Shown piece after piece: positions 33,124-43,917 of a stretch of DNA of 64,000 nucleotides. The notes under the pieces are model-generated. The model was not told the DNA's origin, did no database searches, and saw only the letters and a program-made list of their open reading frames with translations. The stretch's first letter is position 1; each line of letters starts with the position of its first letter. Position numbers and translations under genes: made by a program. The stretch comes from Anthonomus grandis grandis (Eukaryota > Arthropoda > Insecta > Coleoptera > Curculionidae), in contig NC_065548.1 of the NCBI RefSeq assembly GCF_022605725.1, forward strand, positions 1,769,644-1,833,643, read 5' to 3'.

Positions 33124-33880
33124 TATACAGGGTGTTTGGCAGAGGGTTAGCCAAACTTAGTGGGCATATAGATAGGCTCAGATAGAAGATATTTTCTTAA
33201 TAAACTTGTGTTCTAAAGTCTCGGGTTTTTTATATCATCGATTTTGTGTTATTTTCAGGATTTTCAAAAAATTATGCTTTTTGACATCTTTAAATTTTTT
33301 CAGCATATTTTTCACGTTTTTTTTTACATTTGTATTTAGTCTGTAATGTATCCTGAGTCTAAAAAAATCAATATTAAGTACAAATAATACCGAAATAGTT
33401 CGTTTTGAGCTCAAAAAGTTAATACAAGTCGCAAAAAAAGTTATGAAAGGTAACTTTAATTATAACATTGAAAAGAGTATTAACTGGAGATGTTTTTAAA
33501 ACTACCTGAACATCTTGATAGATTTTAGTTTTTTTTTTGCGTCAAGTTAAAGTTACCTTTCATAACTTTTTTGCGACTTGTATTAACTTTTTGAGCACAA
33601 AACGAATTATTTCGGTATTATTTGTACTTGATATTGATTTTTTTAGATTCAGGTTTAATACAGACTAAATACAAATGTAAAAAAACGTGAAAAATATGCT
33701 AAAAAAATTTAAAGATGTCAAAAGGCATAGTTTTTTGAAAATCCTGAAATTAACACAAAATCAATGATATAAAAAAACCCGAGACTTTTAGAACACAAAT
33801 TTATTAAGAAAGTATCTTCTACCTGAGCCTGTCTATATGCCCACCAAGTTTGGCTAACCCTCCGCCAAACACCCTGTATA
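33124..33880. mobile_element. Near-full-length palindromic MITE
   Basis: Ends 'tatacagggtgtttggc' and 'gccaaacaccctgtata' frame two arms of about 340 bp that match by eye at more than 90 percent. For example 'gggttagccaaactt' is mirrored by 'aagtttggctaaccc', and 'agttatgaaaggtaacttt' by its complement at about 33545-33565. The unpaired centre is only about 70-80 bp. TA flanks both ends, as for Tc1/mariner-type MITEs. No coding capacity. Confidence 0.93.
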
Positions 33881-34965
33881 TTTGAAAAATTATTAAAAAT
33901 TTAAAATATTAATTAGTCTTATTGCCTTAAGAAATATTAACAACAACTCGAATAACTGAGATCTTCCAAAAAAGCCTGAAAGAGTATATTAAATGTACAG
34001 CAAATTCCTCTCAAAACCTAAAAAGAATCTTAATTCAAATACGTCAAATTCCTGAAAGAAATGGACAATTGTTGCAACGACTATTAGAAAATTGAACAAA
34101 TCACTCTTAATATATGGCAATTATAAAAAATTTCAATTATACATATTGTTTAAAACAAAATATATTTTTATATAAATAAATGTCAAAAAATTTCAAGAAC
34201 ACTATCAAAAGTGACAGTTTCAAATTCCAAATATACGCCATTCATTGACTTTTTCCAGGATTGCACAGGCATTTTGACACTTAAAACTTAATTTTTAAAA
34301 TGTGGGTATAAGATAATGACAATGCCAAAAATGTCAAATTGTCAAATTTACTCCTAGATTGTTGTTGAATTGCTTCATTATTTCAAGGATGGCGCCCATT
34401 TGGGCCATTGGCATTTTGACAGTAAAACTGTCATATTGAAATTGTAATTTCATGACAGTTGATTAAAAAAAAAATAGTTTGATTTGCTTTTTTTTCCAGA
34501 TAATTAAAGGCATTTATTGAATGAATTAACTAAATACATCGTAAAGCTCTATTACTATCCAGACAATCGATTGCTTATCTGGTTTTTTACAGATATTTCT
34601 CATTTTAAATATTTTTTAATAAATGACAAACGTACATACAAAACCAACCCCATATATATCAACATGACACGAAAAAAAAATTAAATTCATTATTAAACAC
34701 TCACATTTCTAACAATAGGAACGCATAAAAAACGCTGTAAAAACTAATCCCCAATATTTCACCCGATAAATTGAAATACTCGAATACGATGTTCAGATTT
34801 TCGAAAATTTATTTTATCAATATGACATCGGAATACTAACAAATGACATTTAATAATACAATCGCCCTTTTTAGGACGAGAGTAGTAAATAACAAATGAT
34901 ACTATTTTATTTTCAATAAGGTTTCTTCATTTATTTAGGATGAAAACGGAAGTGGTTTATTAGTT
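33881..34965. other. No feature recognised
   Basis: AT-rich, with scattered 'gtcaaattg' and 'tttgacag' words but no ordered repeat or frame. Confidence 0.4.
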
Positions 34966-35335
34966 GTGAAAAATCCTCCGACAATAAAAAGCTAATTAAT
35001 CCCCCCCCAAGCGAAATAATTTTTAATCCTGACAAATCATTTCGGATAAACCTGAGCGGAGGGCGTAATGGTGAAAGTTTTATTGCGATATCCGGCAGAA
35101 ACAAACTAAAGTTTTATGGCTCCCCCGAGGGGCACGAATATAAAAATTTTACTCGGGGAAAACTAAAGAAAATATGGAAATATTTTCTTTAGTTTACGAT
35201 CGACTGACTGTTCGTGTTTCCTTTACTTTTTTACCTTAAATGCGACGATATTTTTAGGTTTATAATCTGGCGGTTAATTGCCATTAAACCGGTTAGAAAG
35301 TTGAGTGTATATTATAGAAACGTTTTTCCAGATTT
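34966..35335. other. GC-richer single-copy island
   Basis: Contains 'cctgagcggagggcgtaatgg', 'gatatccggcagaaac' and 'ctcccccgaggggcacg'. No satellite words and no coding domain. Confidence 0.45.
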
Positions 35336-35479
35336 ATAATATAGCGAAGAATCGACTTGAATTAACTAGAATTGAAAATATAACTATAGGTCAGTCAAAT
35401 TATCCAAATGGATGTTGAAATTTGGATGCGCAGCGGCTTGTTAGTTTACATCGCAGATTTATAGCCGAGTGTTATAATC

Positions 35480-36960
35480 GAGATTTAAACAGCTGTTTTT
35501 TTGTGAATTTCTAATTTTGCAAAAATCCTCCATAACTTTTTTATTTTTTCATCTACAACTAAATGTAGTTTCTGGTGATTGATTAGAAATACAACACTAA
35601 AAGAAAATTGTCCATATTCCCAATAGTTTTCGAGAAAATTTTGAAGAGGTTTTTTCCAGTATTCTGGATAACTATAGGACTTAAAAATTATGTTTCTATT
35701 GCAACTGATGTGGCTCGACACTCCAAGCCACTTTTGTTTTCACGGATTTTTTTCCAAAAAAAAAAAACATTAAAATCAAAATTATGAATTTTTTCCAATG
35801 GGTATCCCTTAGGATATAAGACTAATTTCCAAAAAAATATTCAATTCACTCAAAAATTTATCTACGTTTTCGGAAATCTTCCATATCTTCCTTTTATTCC
35901 ATTTTATGGCTAAATATTATTCCTTATAATTAGTTTTATTTTTGACTAGGATTACAATGCAAAAAGAAAATTTTTCATGTTCCCAATGGTTTTCGAAAAA
36001 ATTTTGAAGAGGTTTTTTCCAGTATTCTGGATAACTATAGGACTTAAAAATTATTTTTCTATTGCAATTGATGTGGTTTGACACTCAACAGACAGCAAAC
36101 AAACACCTTTTGTTTTCACGGATTTTTTTCTCAATTAATAGTTTTCCAAAAAAAAAACATAAAAATCAAAATTATAAATTTTTTTCCAATGGGTATCCCT
36201 TAGGATTTTTTGGGGAAGACTTTTATAGGAAAATTGGGTATACCTTTTTTCAGGTACATTTTACAAAAAAGTTTAATTAGACTTTTTTAAAGCTTTTTTG
36301 TTCATTAATTTCCAAAAAAATATTCGAATTTTTTAAATAATCATTTTTCACTCAAAAATTTATCGGAAATCTTCCATAACTTCCTTTTATTTGATTTTAT
36401 GGCTAAATATTGTTCCTTATAATAAGTTATTTTTTTGACTAGGATTACAATGCTAAAAGAACATTTTTCATGTTTTTAATGGTTTTTGAGAAAATGAGAA
36501 AAAACATTTGAGAAGTTTTTCCCAATTTTCTGGAATACTATTGGACCTAGAATTTATTTTTCTGGTGCATTTAATTCGCATTGATATTTTAGATAACTTT
36601 TGTTTTAATAATTTTTTTTTTAAATTAATAGTTTTCCAGAAAAAAAACATAAATACCAAAAGTATGAACATTTTCCAATGGGTACCCCTTCGAATTTCTT
36701 GAGGAAGATTTTTTTTGGAAAATTTAGGTATATTGGGTTTTCTGATAAATTTTTTTTTAAATCTTTTATAAGACTTTTTTGATCCTTTTTGAGGGATTAA
36801 TCAACTTATAAAAATAGTAAACATTTTCCTATTTTTTCGGATTGTCAATACAAAAAAATCTTTTGTATAAAAAATTTATTTTTTGTATTTTGTGTAAAAA
36901 AACTCCTTTAAAAATAGTCCAAACTTACCCAAAGTTCTACTAAATCGTTGGGAAAATATC
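35480..36960 (+). repeat. Satellite family C, diverged units of about 360-480 bp
   Basis: Three units begin near 35517, 35876 and 36360 with 'ataacttttttatttt'-type text. They share 'ttcgagaaaattttgaagag', 'ttccagtattctggataact', 'ttgttttcacggattttttt' and 'ttttccaatgggtatccctt'. Several short open frames here overlap the units on both strands and are not genes. The family resumes at 39700 after the Crypton insertion. Confidence 0.8.
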
Positions 36961-37820
36961 ATCTAATCTTCTTAATAGCTATTTATCTATTGTAAGGACG
37001 ATAATGCCCGGAAGATGGAAGTAGTAGGTTTCCACCTGATGGGCATTAGAGTCTAACAATGCCCGTGGTGCATACAATGCTTTATGTTTTACCTAAAAAT
37101 TGATTTTTATGAACAGAAATAATTTTAATATTAATTAAAAAATAGGGTCTACCTGTACAGGTAGATATACGTACATACCTACATACAGAAATTTATCAAG
37201 TGACTTGCAGTGATTAATTTAAGTTTGACTTTGATGTTTCTGTCAGTTAGTCAGTTGGCATTTTTTGTTTAAATATTTGCTTAAAATGTAAGAAATTCCA
37301 CAAAATATAAGAGAAAAGGCCATAAAAGTGACCGAGGCAACAGTATGATCGGGAGTATGGCATATTTGGTATTTGGAAAGATGCCAACGCAATTGTTCAA
37401 ATAACCGAAACCGTTCTAATGGCATATTTTCAGGAACTGGTAAGTTATTGATTTTATTTTAATAGGTACATTTGTTTAACAAAATTTAATATTTTTAGTT
37501 GGAAAAATACAGTCCGAACTCTCTCTGGACCAAGTATTCTACCCTAAGGTGTTAATGGTCTATAAAAATATAGACATCTCGCAATACCATCGTCTCATAT
37601 CTTTTTTTTTTTTTAAATTAAGTCGAAAGGATATGTCCCGAAGAAGTCTAAAGTTTTGGAAGGAGAGTAAATAATAAAATTTATTAAGAAGGCTCCTGAT
37701 GATATCTACTTGGTACACAAAGTCATATTGGTAATGGGTGTTTTTGGGGGTTTAAGACGAGATGAGTTGGTCAAAATGACCATTGATGATATTGAAGCTA
37801 GAGGAACGGTCTTGGTTATA

Positions 37821-38950
37821 CTGCCGCCCTAACATGAAAGGGATTTTGGGAAATCAGTTTTTTGTTTGTTTTCATTATATAAGAAGAGGTATTTTAGCAA
37901 ACTCTTCATGGTTTATTTTATATATTAAGTCGGAAAACAGGATCTAATTGGTAAAAATAATTTTGAGATACCTTTTACCAATTAGTAGATTTTCCACCGT
38001 CTTCGCTAACCGTCAGATCTTCCCAAAATTTCATACGATTTTGAGGAATGTGCGCTTTTAATTTGGTTGTAAGATTATTTTTTCGAGCTAAAGTCACACC
38101 GCGACATACATTACGAGATTGCGGTTGCGTTAGCGTGCCCTTAATATACTTCATTATGAAAATGTCTTTCAAGTCAGTAAAATCGTTCTCAAATTCTGTT
38201 TTGTAAGAAGAAAAGTAATTTCCTCTTTTAAAAAGAAGACAAACCATATCTTTTAAGTAAACGCGAGAAATAAGCTTTTGTAACTCATATTTGGAGGTAT
38301 AGTCGGTAAAGTTAAAAACTTGTGCAAGTTGCATTTTTATAACATTAACTTTTGACGAACTGGCTTATTTTACCACTTGCCAAAAATCGTCAAAATCATA
38401 TACTTTTTTTTCCTTTTGAGGGCAAGCTCAACTTGGTAATGGAACGAATCGGCTGCCATAAAAGTATGGCCTGGCTCAAAAAACTTAATAGTTATGTTTT
38501 TTACAGCAACTTCTAAACTGTTAATCAAATACATAAAGAAACTAAAAAGGGATCAATTTTTATTTTGGCTCGAACAATTATCAAGCCAAATTGTTATATG
38601 TTTAATGTCCCTATTTGCCTGAAAAAACGCATAGAAAGTAGAAATAATATCATCTTTGGATCTGCCAGCGATTCCCTCATGCCACAACACAGCCAAAGGG
38701 TACGTACTGGATTTTTAAAGTAAAAACGGACATATTTTCTTAGTATATGTGAGATCGGACAATTTGTCTTAGCAAACCTGGGAATTTATTCAGTTAGGAC
38801 AAAACATTTAGGCATTAAATAACGCACTTAAAAGGCATAAAGGACAATTTGACTTTGTACACGTATAAATAGCTCGTTTACAAATACTATGAGCCAAAAA
38901 AGTGAATTTGCGAAATTTTGCAGATAGGACCTTCCTTGTTAGAAGGGCAG
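37821..38950 (-). mobile_element. 1.13-kb TIR transposon nested in the Crypton
   Basis: Bounded by the direct repeat TATA (37817-37820 and 38951-38954). Imperfect inverted ends are 'ctgccgccctaacatgaaag' and, read from the right, 'ctgcccttctaacaaggaag', 16 of 21 positions matching with the next base included. Excising it with one TATA restores the Crypton frame, which proves the borders. It carries one minus-strand gene relic. I cannot place it in a named superfamily. Confidence 0.9.
37975..38690 (-). pseudogene. Relic with D-N-C-S-x-Q-N-K-N signature (DUF7869-like, from memory)
   Basis: The minus strand from about 38690 reads LAVLWHEGIAGRSKDDIIS, then ITIWLDNCSSQNKN, a TGA where Trp would be expected, and KFFEPGHTFMAADSFHYQVE to about 38430. 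The open block 38334-37975 continues with YLKDMVCLLFKRGNYFSSYK, RNVCRGVTLARKN and RMKFWEDL, giving about 220 readable codons. The signature matches a large uncharacterised protein family abundant in arthropod assemblies, which I believe is annotated DUF7869. The acidic residues around W-L-D-N-C-S could be a nuclease core, but that is speculation. The N-terminus is missing, so this is an internally truncated copy. Location inside a TIR element with a target duplication argues that the family is transposon-borne. Confidence 0.75.
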
Positions 38951-39599
38951 TATAAAGGTACCAGAAACTAAAACTTCAACTTCAAAAAGTTTAACTATCA
39001 TTGAAGAAGATTTAGGCGCTTTAAATTTAATAAAAAAGTACGCAGCATTAAGACCAGCTGGAATAAAGGAGCGAATTCTTTCTTACCTATAGAAAAAATC
39101 GCTGTACAGTACAACCTGTCGGAAAAAATACCAAAGGAAGCGTCCCAACATTGATCGCAAAATTTTTAAAACTGGTAATGCAGAAGCTTATACCGACCAC
39201 TGTTTGCGTCGCACATCGTCAACTTTACTTGTTGAGGCAGGTGCTTCGTTTGAAATGCTAAAACAATATAGGAAATGATAAAGCTCTTCAGTAGCTGAAG
39301 GATATATAGAAGAAAGTATTTCATCCAAAAATAAAGTAGCTAAAATGATTGCCAATTCAGTTAATTCCGTATCGACTATTGAAAATTCTTTAATAAACAA
39401 TTTACAAACTATACAAAATAGCGTTAGTGCTGCCTCCTCTACCATCATTTGGAAATAAAGTTTAATTTTTAGTATTTAAAGAAACATTATTTTTTTGTAT
39501 AAAATGGATGTTTATTCTTTATTATGAGAGAAATAAAATTGGATAAGCAATAAAATTTCCGGGCATTATCATAATGCCCTAGGTGTGATAGCAGGTATC

Positions 39600-40196
39600 A
39601 TTGCTACCATAACATATTCCGTTTCTAAGCTATTATAAATCAATAATAGATAGGTAAAACATAAAGATATTTTAAGTTGATATGCTTACTAAAAAAAAAT
39701 TGTAGGCAAAGGTGATGATAAAAATTACCCCATTTTTTTAGAACCTTGAGTACAAAAAATTCACAATTCCCTTCAAAATGGCATAAATATTCCCAATGGC
39801 CCAACGTTCCACTAAATCGTTAGGAAAACTTCATTGTATGTTTTTTAAATATATTTTCAGATGATATTTAAATTTTCAAAAATTTTACAGACTCTTAAAG
39901 ATGATGATATACCTTCAGTAGAGAAAAGTTCATAACTTCATCAAAAATGGTCCAAATTTGCCCAAAGGTTCCACTAAACTATTGTCAGATATTTATTAAT
40001 TCATTTTATGTTCTTAAAAATATTTCAAATTGGGATTTCAATTGTACGATTTTTTACAAAGTCTCAAAAGTAAACGTAAACATTTTCCAATTTTCAGTAC
40101 AAAAAAATCCATAACTTTCTTAAAAATAATCCAATTTTTAAGAAATCCTTCATAACTTCTTTACTTCGTAGTTTATGACTAAATGTAAAAATTTGC
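39600..40196 (+). repeat. Satellite family C, distal part
   Basis: Shares 'cccaatggcccaacgttcc' and 'actaaatcgttaggaaa' (39795-39835) and 'cccaaaggttccactaaac' (39967) with 'cccaaagttctactaaatcg' near 36930, showing that the same array lies on both sides of the Crypton. Confidence 0.7.
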
Positions 40197-40746
40197 TATA
40201 CAGGGTGTCTCACGACGAATAGACGCGATCCATATCTCGGAAACAAATGTTTCAAAAGTTTTGAAAATTTGGCAACATGGCACAGTCGATGGGGGCCACA
40301 CAGCTAAAATATTTTGATACTTGTGACGTTTCCGGTTATACCGGAAGTAGGTGTCAACTTCGTTATTTTAAATGGAACACCCTCTATATTTTTACATATA
40401 TGGCTTCCACATGAAATTCTAGGTATATTTTATGTATAATGTCCTATACCTAAGCGTGACCGTTTTTGACATATTTTGAATTTCATGTGAAAAATTATGT
40501 TTATAAGCCCTAACATAATTACCGATTACTCCCTTTTAGTAGCCTTTATTTATTGGTTGGTTTTGATTTTATTTTAAAGGAAGGATCGCTTTAAGAGACT
40601 GTTTTAATATTTGGCTAAAAAAAAGATACAGGGAGGTCAAAAATTTGCATTAAAAATTAAAATAAAAAAATCATTAAAAGTCAATTTTTTTAAATGGAAA
40701 AAAGTTAGTTCCATTTAAAATAACGAAGTTGACACCTACTTCCTAC
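40197..40746. mobile_element. Fold-back MITE, right end truncated
   Basis: The left end is 'tatacagggtgtctcacg' at 40197. The block 'aggtgtcaacttcgttattt' near 40348 is mirrored by 'aaataacgaagttgacacct' near 40718. Beyond 40745 the mirror image stops, and neither the matching terminal sequence nor a closing 'ccctgtata' is seen. Confidence 0.75.
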
Positions 40747-41399
40747 TATTTTCAATAGTTTTAGGACCGTTTCGAAGATTTTTTTAAAATGGGATTTTTG
40801 ACTGGCAATTTTATTTCTGTCAAAAGAATTATTAAGCTAGAGACTCTGGAATTCTTATTAAAATTTTCTCTCAGAAATTGAATGAGTGCACACTCACCTC
40901 GACGATTACTTTTCAACCTTAAAACCCTTAAACCACTTAGAATTTTCCGCACTTGATGAGAGTGTCCTATATACTTTTTAAAGAAGATACAGATCTTATT
41001 CTTTATTAAATATCTTCTTTCATATTAAGCATTGGCCCTGCCAGTAACCGGATCTAGCTACTCTTGATCTTCCTTAACAAACGGCAATTTAAGCAAAACT
41101 ACCGATATCTAAGAAAAAAATATTTAATTACTTATAGTCCTAAAAATTAAAAATAAACCTGATTATATTTTAAAAGAACCATCAGTCCATATTGTTGTGG
41201 GTCAGCTTCTTTATTAAATTTTTCAAGATAATTCAGGACATAGTCGAGGAATGAAATTGGTTAATATATTGATTTTTTGGGCCATTTTTTTATATTTTTA
41301 AATAAAGAAAAATTATCAGAAAAAAATATAAAAAATAAATGAAAATAGTATAGATACGAAAACTATAGGATTTTTTTATCATTTATAATTTTCTTAAAA
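40747..41399. other. No feature recognised
   Basis: AT-rich single-copy-looking DNA. The minus open frame 40761-40952 has no domain and is not called. Confidence 0.4.
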
Positions 41400-41775
41400 A
41401 CCATTTTTTTTCTGGTCATTATTTTTTGCAAAAAAAACGTTTTTCATTAACTCTACCCTTACCCCCCCACCCACCCCACACAACTTACCAGTAAGAAACT
41501 GTTTTCAAAAACAATTGTTTTCCAAAATAATATGCATGAATAATAGCTGGTTTTATCGTTAATATCTAACTTAATAACAGTTTATTTATTTAAATTTGAT
41601 ATAATAATATTAACAAATATTTAATACAAAAAACAGTGCTAAAAAATTGGATATTATGGACGAAAAACGGTGATTTTTCAAAAGAATTTCTTACTGGGCA
41701 AATCTTTGGGGTGGGTGGGGGGGTAAGGGTTATGTTGGTGAAAAACAATGTTTTTGCAGAAAATATATATTCAAT
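41400..41775. repeat. Palindromic element whose arms carry a G4-type tract
   Basis: The arms 41427-41520 and 41665-41762 are inverted copies, with 'accagtaagaaact' mirrored by 'atttcttactggg' and 'ttgcaaaaaaaacg' by 'tgtttttgca'. A 22-nt tract at 41708-41729 (GGGG-T-GGG-T-GGGGGGG-TAA-GGG) has its exact reverse complement at 41456-41477, so each strand has one four-tract G-quadruplex motif. No coding sequence. Confidence 0.85.
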
Positions 41776-42355
41776 ATTTAATTTAATATCACTGTCTATT
41801 TAAATTTGATTATTATAGAATGTTGCTCAAAAAAATCATTTTGAACATTTTCTGTCCTAAGCAATAAAAGGAAAAATTGTCCATATAGTGCTAAACAGTT
41901 AAAATGATTATCTACACTAGAGGTTTAAAAAAGTATCACTGCTATTTAGTAAAAATGATAAAGAATTGTATTTTGGACAATTCTTAAATCTTTAAGAGCT
42001 ATTTGAAACTATGTTTGATCTTTCAGAAAAATCCTCAAATGTTTTCAGTCAATTTGAAGAAACTTAAAACGCTTTCAACTGCCTGGAATAATTTAAAAAA
42101 ATACACTTATAACTTAAAAACCTTGTGGAGGTTTTTCCAGGCTTTCTCGACTGTCCTTCATCAAAGAAATTATTGATTTTAACACATAAAAAGTAATATA
42201 CAAGTACGTTACAAACATATCCATTTAAGTTATGCATCTTTTTCTTGAAAAACATTATTTACTGGTAAAACAATCATAGCAAGGATAGTATCCAATTCGA
42301 CCTTATTTAAACCATTTCAAGCAAATAAACGCATCCTAAACATAATTTTCTGCCA
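41776..42355. other. Spacer with two CCAGGC-type words
   Basis: AT-rich. 'aactgcctggaat' near 42077 and 'tccaggctttc' near 42136 belong to the dispersed motif. No gene. Confidence 0.45.
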
Positions 42356-42725
42356 CTTTTATTTGCTCGTTTCAGTTCCTCGTCACGAGCCGATACAGTC
42401 GAAAATTGCATTTTAAATCTCGTTCGGGCGAGTTTCAGTTCGCCAATCTCTCTTTCTCTCTTTTTTATTACGCGCTATATAATTAAATTCTGTACATTTT
42501 CGACATTATTAAAACGTAACTATTGTATACACACCGCACTCCGGAATTCATAAAATACCATAAAACGTTTTATTATACGGGTGTACTTGGAAATTATCGT
42601 TGAATTTATTGCAGTCTTATGTACGAAAGGAAAATTGGGGCGCACGGTCGAAGTGCACTAAATTTCACTCGGTTTGACAGCAAAACGGCATTTCCAAGAG
42701 TTTTCCGAAATTGATATACAACTGT
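42356..42725. other. GC-richer single-copy island
   Basis: Contains 'cctcgtcacgagccgatac', 'ctcgttcgggcgagtttcag' and 'ggggcgcacggtcgaagtgc'. No satellite words and no coding domain. Confidence 0.5.
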
Positions 42726-43863
42726 TATAAAATTGCAGGGTTTCGATGCGAACTCAGTAATGGCAGCAACATTTTATTTGGGAGTTTATCATCGTTTTAA
42801 TGTAAAATTATCACGGAATTTGTATTAAGGGGACGTTAAATCGATGGTTTATAAATTTGCTGAGGTTCAACTGCCTTAACATTGGAAATTGATTTTTTAT
42901 TCCAGGTAGTTAAGGGCATTTTTTACTTTACTGCCTTAAATGATGAAGATCGAAAAATGCTTGAAATAATTTTTTGCTTTATTGATTTCTAGAGATTTCT
43001 GATATTTTATGGCAGTGCTCTTTTTTGGATATTTTTAGTTAAAATTTTGTTTTATTCCTCAAGCAGTTTAGGCAGTTCTTTGGTTAATCACCTGGAACAT
43101 ATAGGATATTCCAGTTAAATTCCTAATGTTATTTAGGCAACAAAAGTAATCTATTTAATAATTTTTTCAGGCAGTTAGAGCTATTTCTGTCCAACTGCCT
43201 AGAAATATGTGGAAAGTTTTAACTTTTTGGAAAATAAACAATACTTTGACATCTGATTATTTTAAGGAAATAATTGATTTGAATTTTTCCAAGCAATTCC
43301 AGTAAGAAGTACTCTTTTATGTTTTAATATTAGACTCTTTTACTGCATAACCAAAATGGATATGACGCCCGTATTTTTAAAATATTACTGCATCTTGCTT
43401 TTTACATATTGAACCGGAAGATTCTCATAATTAAAAAATAAATAAATGAACAGTTTACACAACTTTAAATTATTCTTGTAACTGTCAGAAAATTAATCAA
43501 ATTCCTGTAATTAATTAAAAATTTCCTGAATATTAAATGCATGAAAAACATAAAAAATTATTCCAATAATATATAAATTATCTCTAACGTCTGATGAAAA
43601 ACAAGAAAAAAAATAATTCAAATTTCCATTTAATTTTATATTAGGATTTAATTTTAATTTTAATGTTGCAATTGTATTTACGATTTTAAACTTTTTTATC
43701 TTTACCATTTTTAATCTAGGTTAGTTTTTATCACTTTTTAACGTTTAGTTTTTCGTGCTTCTCAAGGTTTTTGTATTTTTTTTCTCCTTACAGGCTTATG
43801 TATTTTATAGTTTGTATATTTTTTTATACCAATATTTGTTTGTAGCTATTATTCTAAATAAAC

Positions 43864-43864
<1 letters not shown>

Positions 43865-43916
<52 letters not shown>
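43865..43916 (+). repeat. (TTA)n microsatellite
   Basis: About 17 uninterrupted TTA units. The open frame running through it is an artefact of the repeat. Confidence 0.95.

Positions 43917-43917
<1 letters not shown>

Larger units (their letters stand above)
37290..39458 (+). pseudogene. Crypton tyrosine recombinase relic, split by a transposon
   Basis: The first exon reads EIPQNIREKAIKVTEATV and later WKDANAIVQITETVLMAYFQ, ending at a donor at 37440. A 59-nt intron ends with AG at 37497-37498, then EKYSPNSLWTKYSTL. The catalytic part opens near 37628 with GYVPKKSKVLEGE, a stop, then APDDIYLVHKVILVMGVFGG and LRRDELVKMTIDDIEARG, which carries the first catalytic Arg. The gene is interrupted at 37820 and resumes at 38955 with KVPETKTSTSKS, joining in frame once the insert and one TATA are removed. 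Then come AALRPAGIKER, CTVQPVGKN, DHCLRRTSSTLLVEAG (the H-x-x-R box) and SSSVAEGYIEES with the nucleophile Tyr, ending at TAA 39456-39458. Frame changes near 39075 and 39175 and several stops make it dead. R, H-x-x-R and Y all remain readable. Confidence 0.88.
37000..39585 (+). mobile_element. Crypton-like element, degenerate, with nested insertion
   Basis: Encodes a tyrosine recombinase relic on the plus strand and is bordered by related short words. 'gataatgcccggaa' at 37000-37013 is the reverse complement of 'ttccgggcattatc' at 39557-39570. 'cacctgatgggcatta' at 37033-37048 pairs with 'ataatgccctaggtg' at 39571-39585. The two modules are in different order at the two ends, so they are not simple TIRs. 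Related satellite C sequence lies on both sides. The true borders are inferred. Confidence 0.6.
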
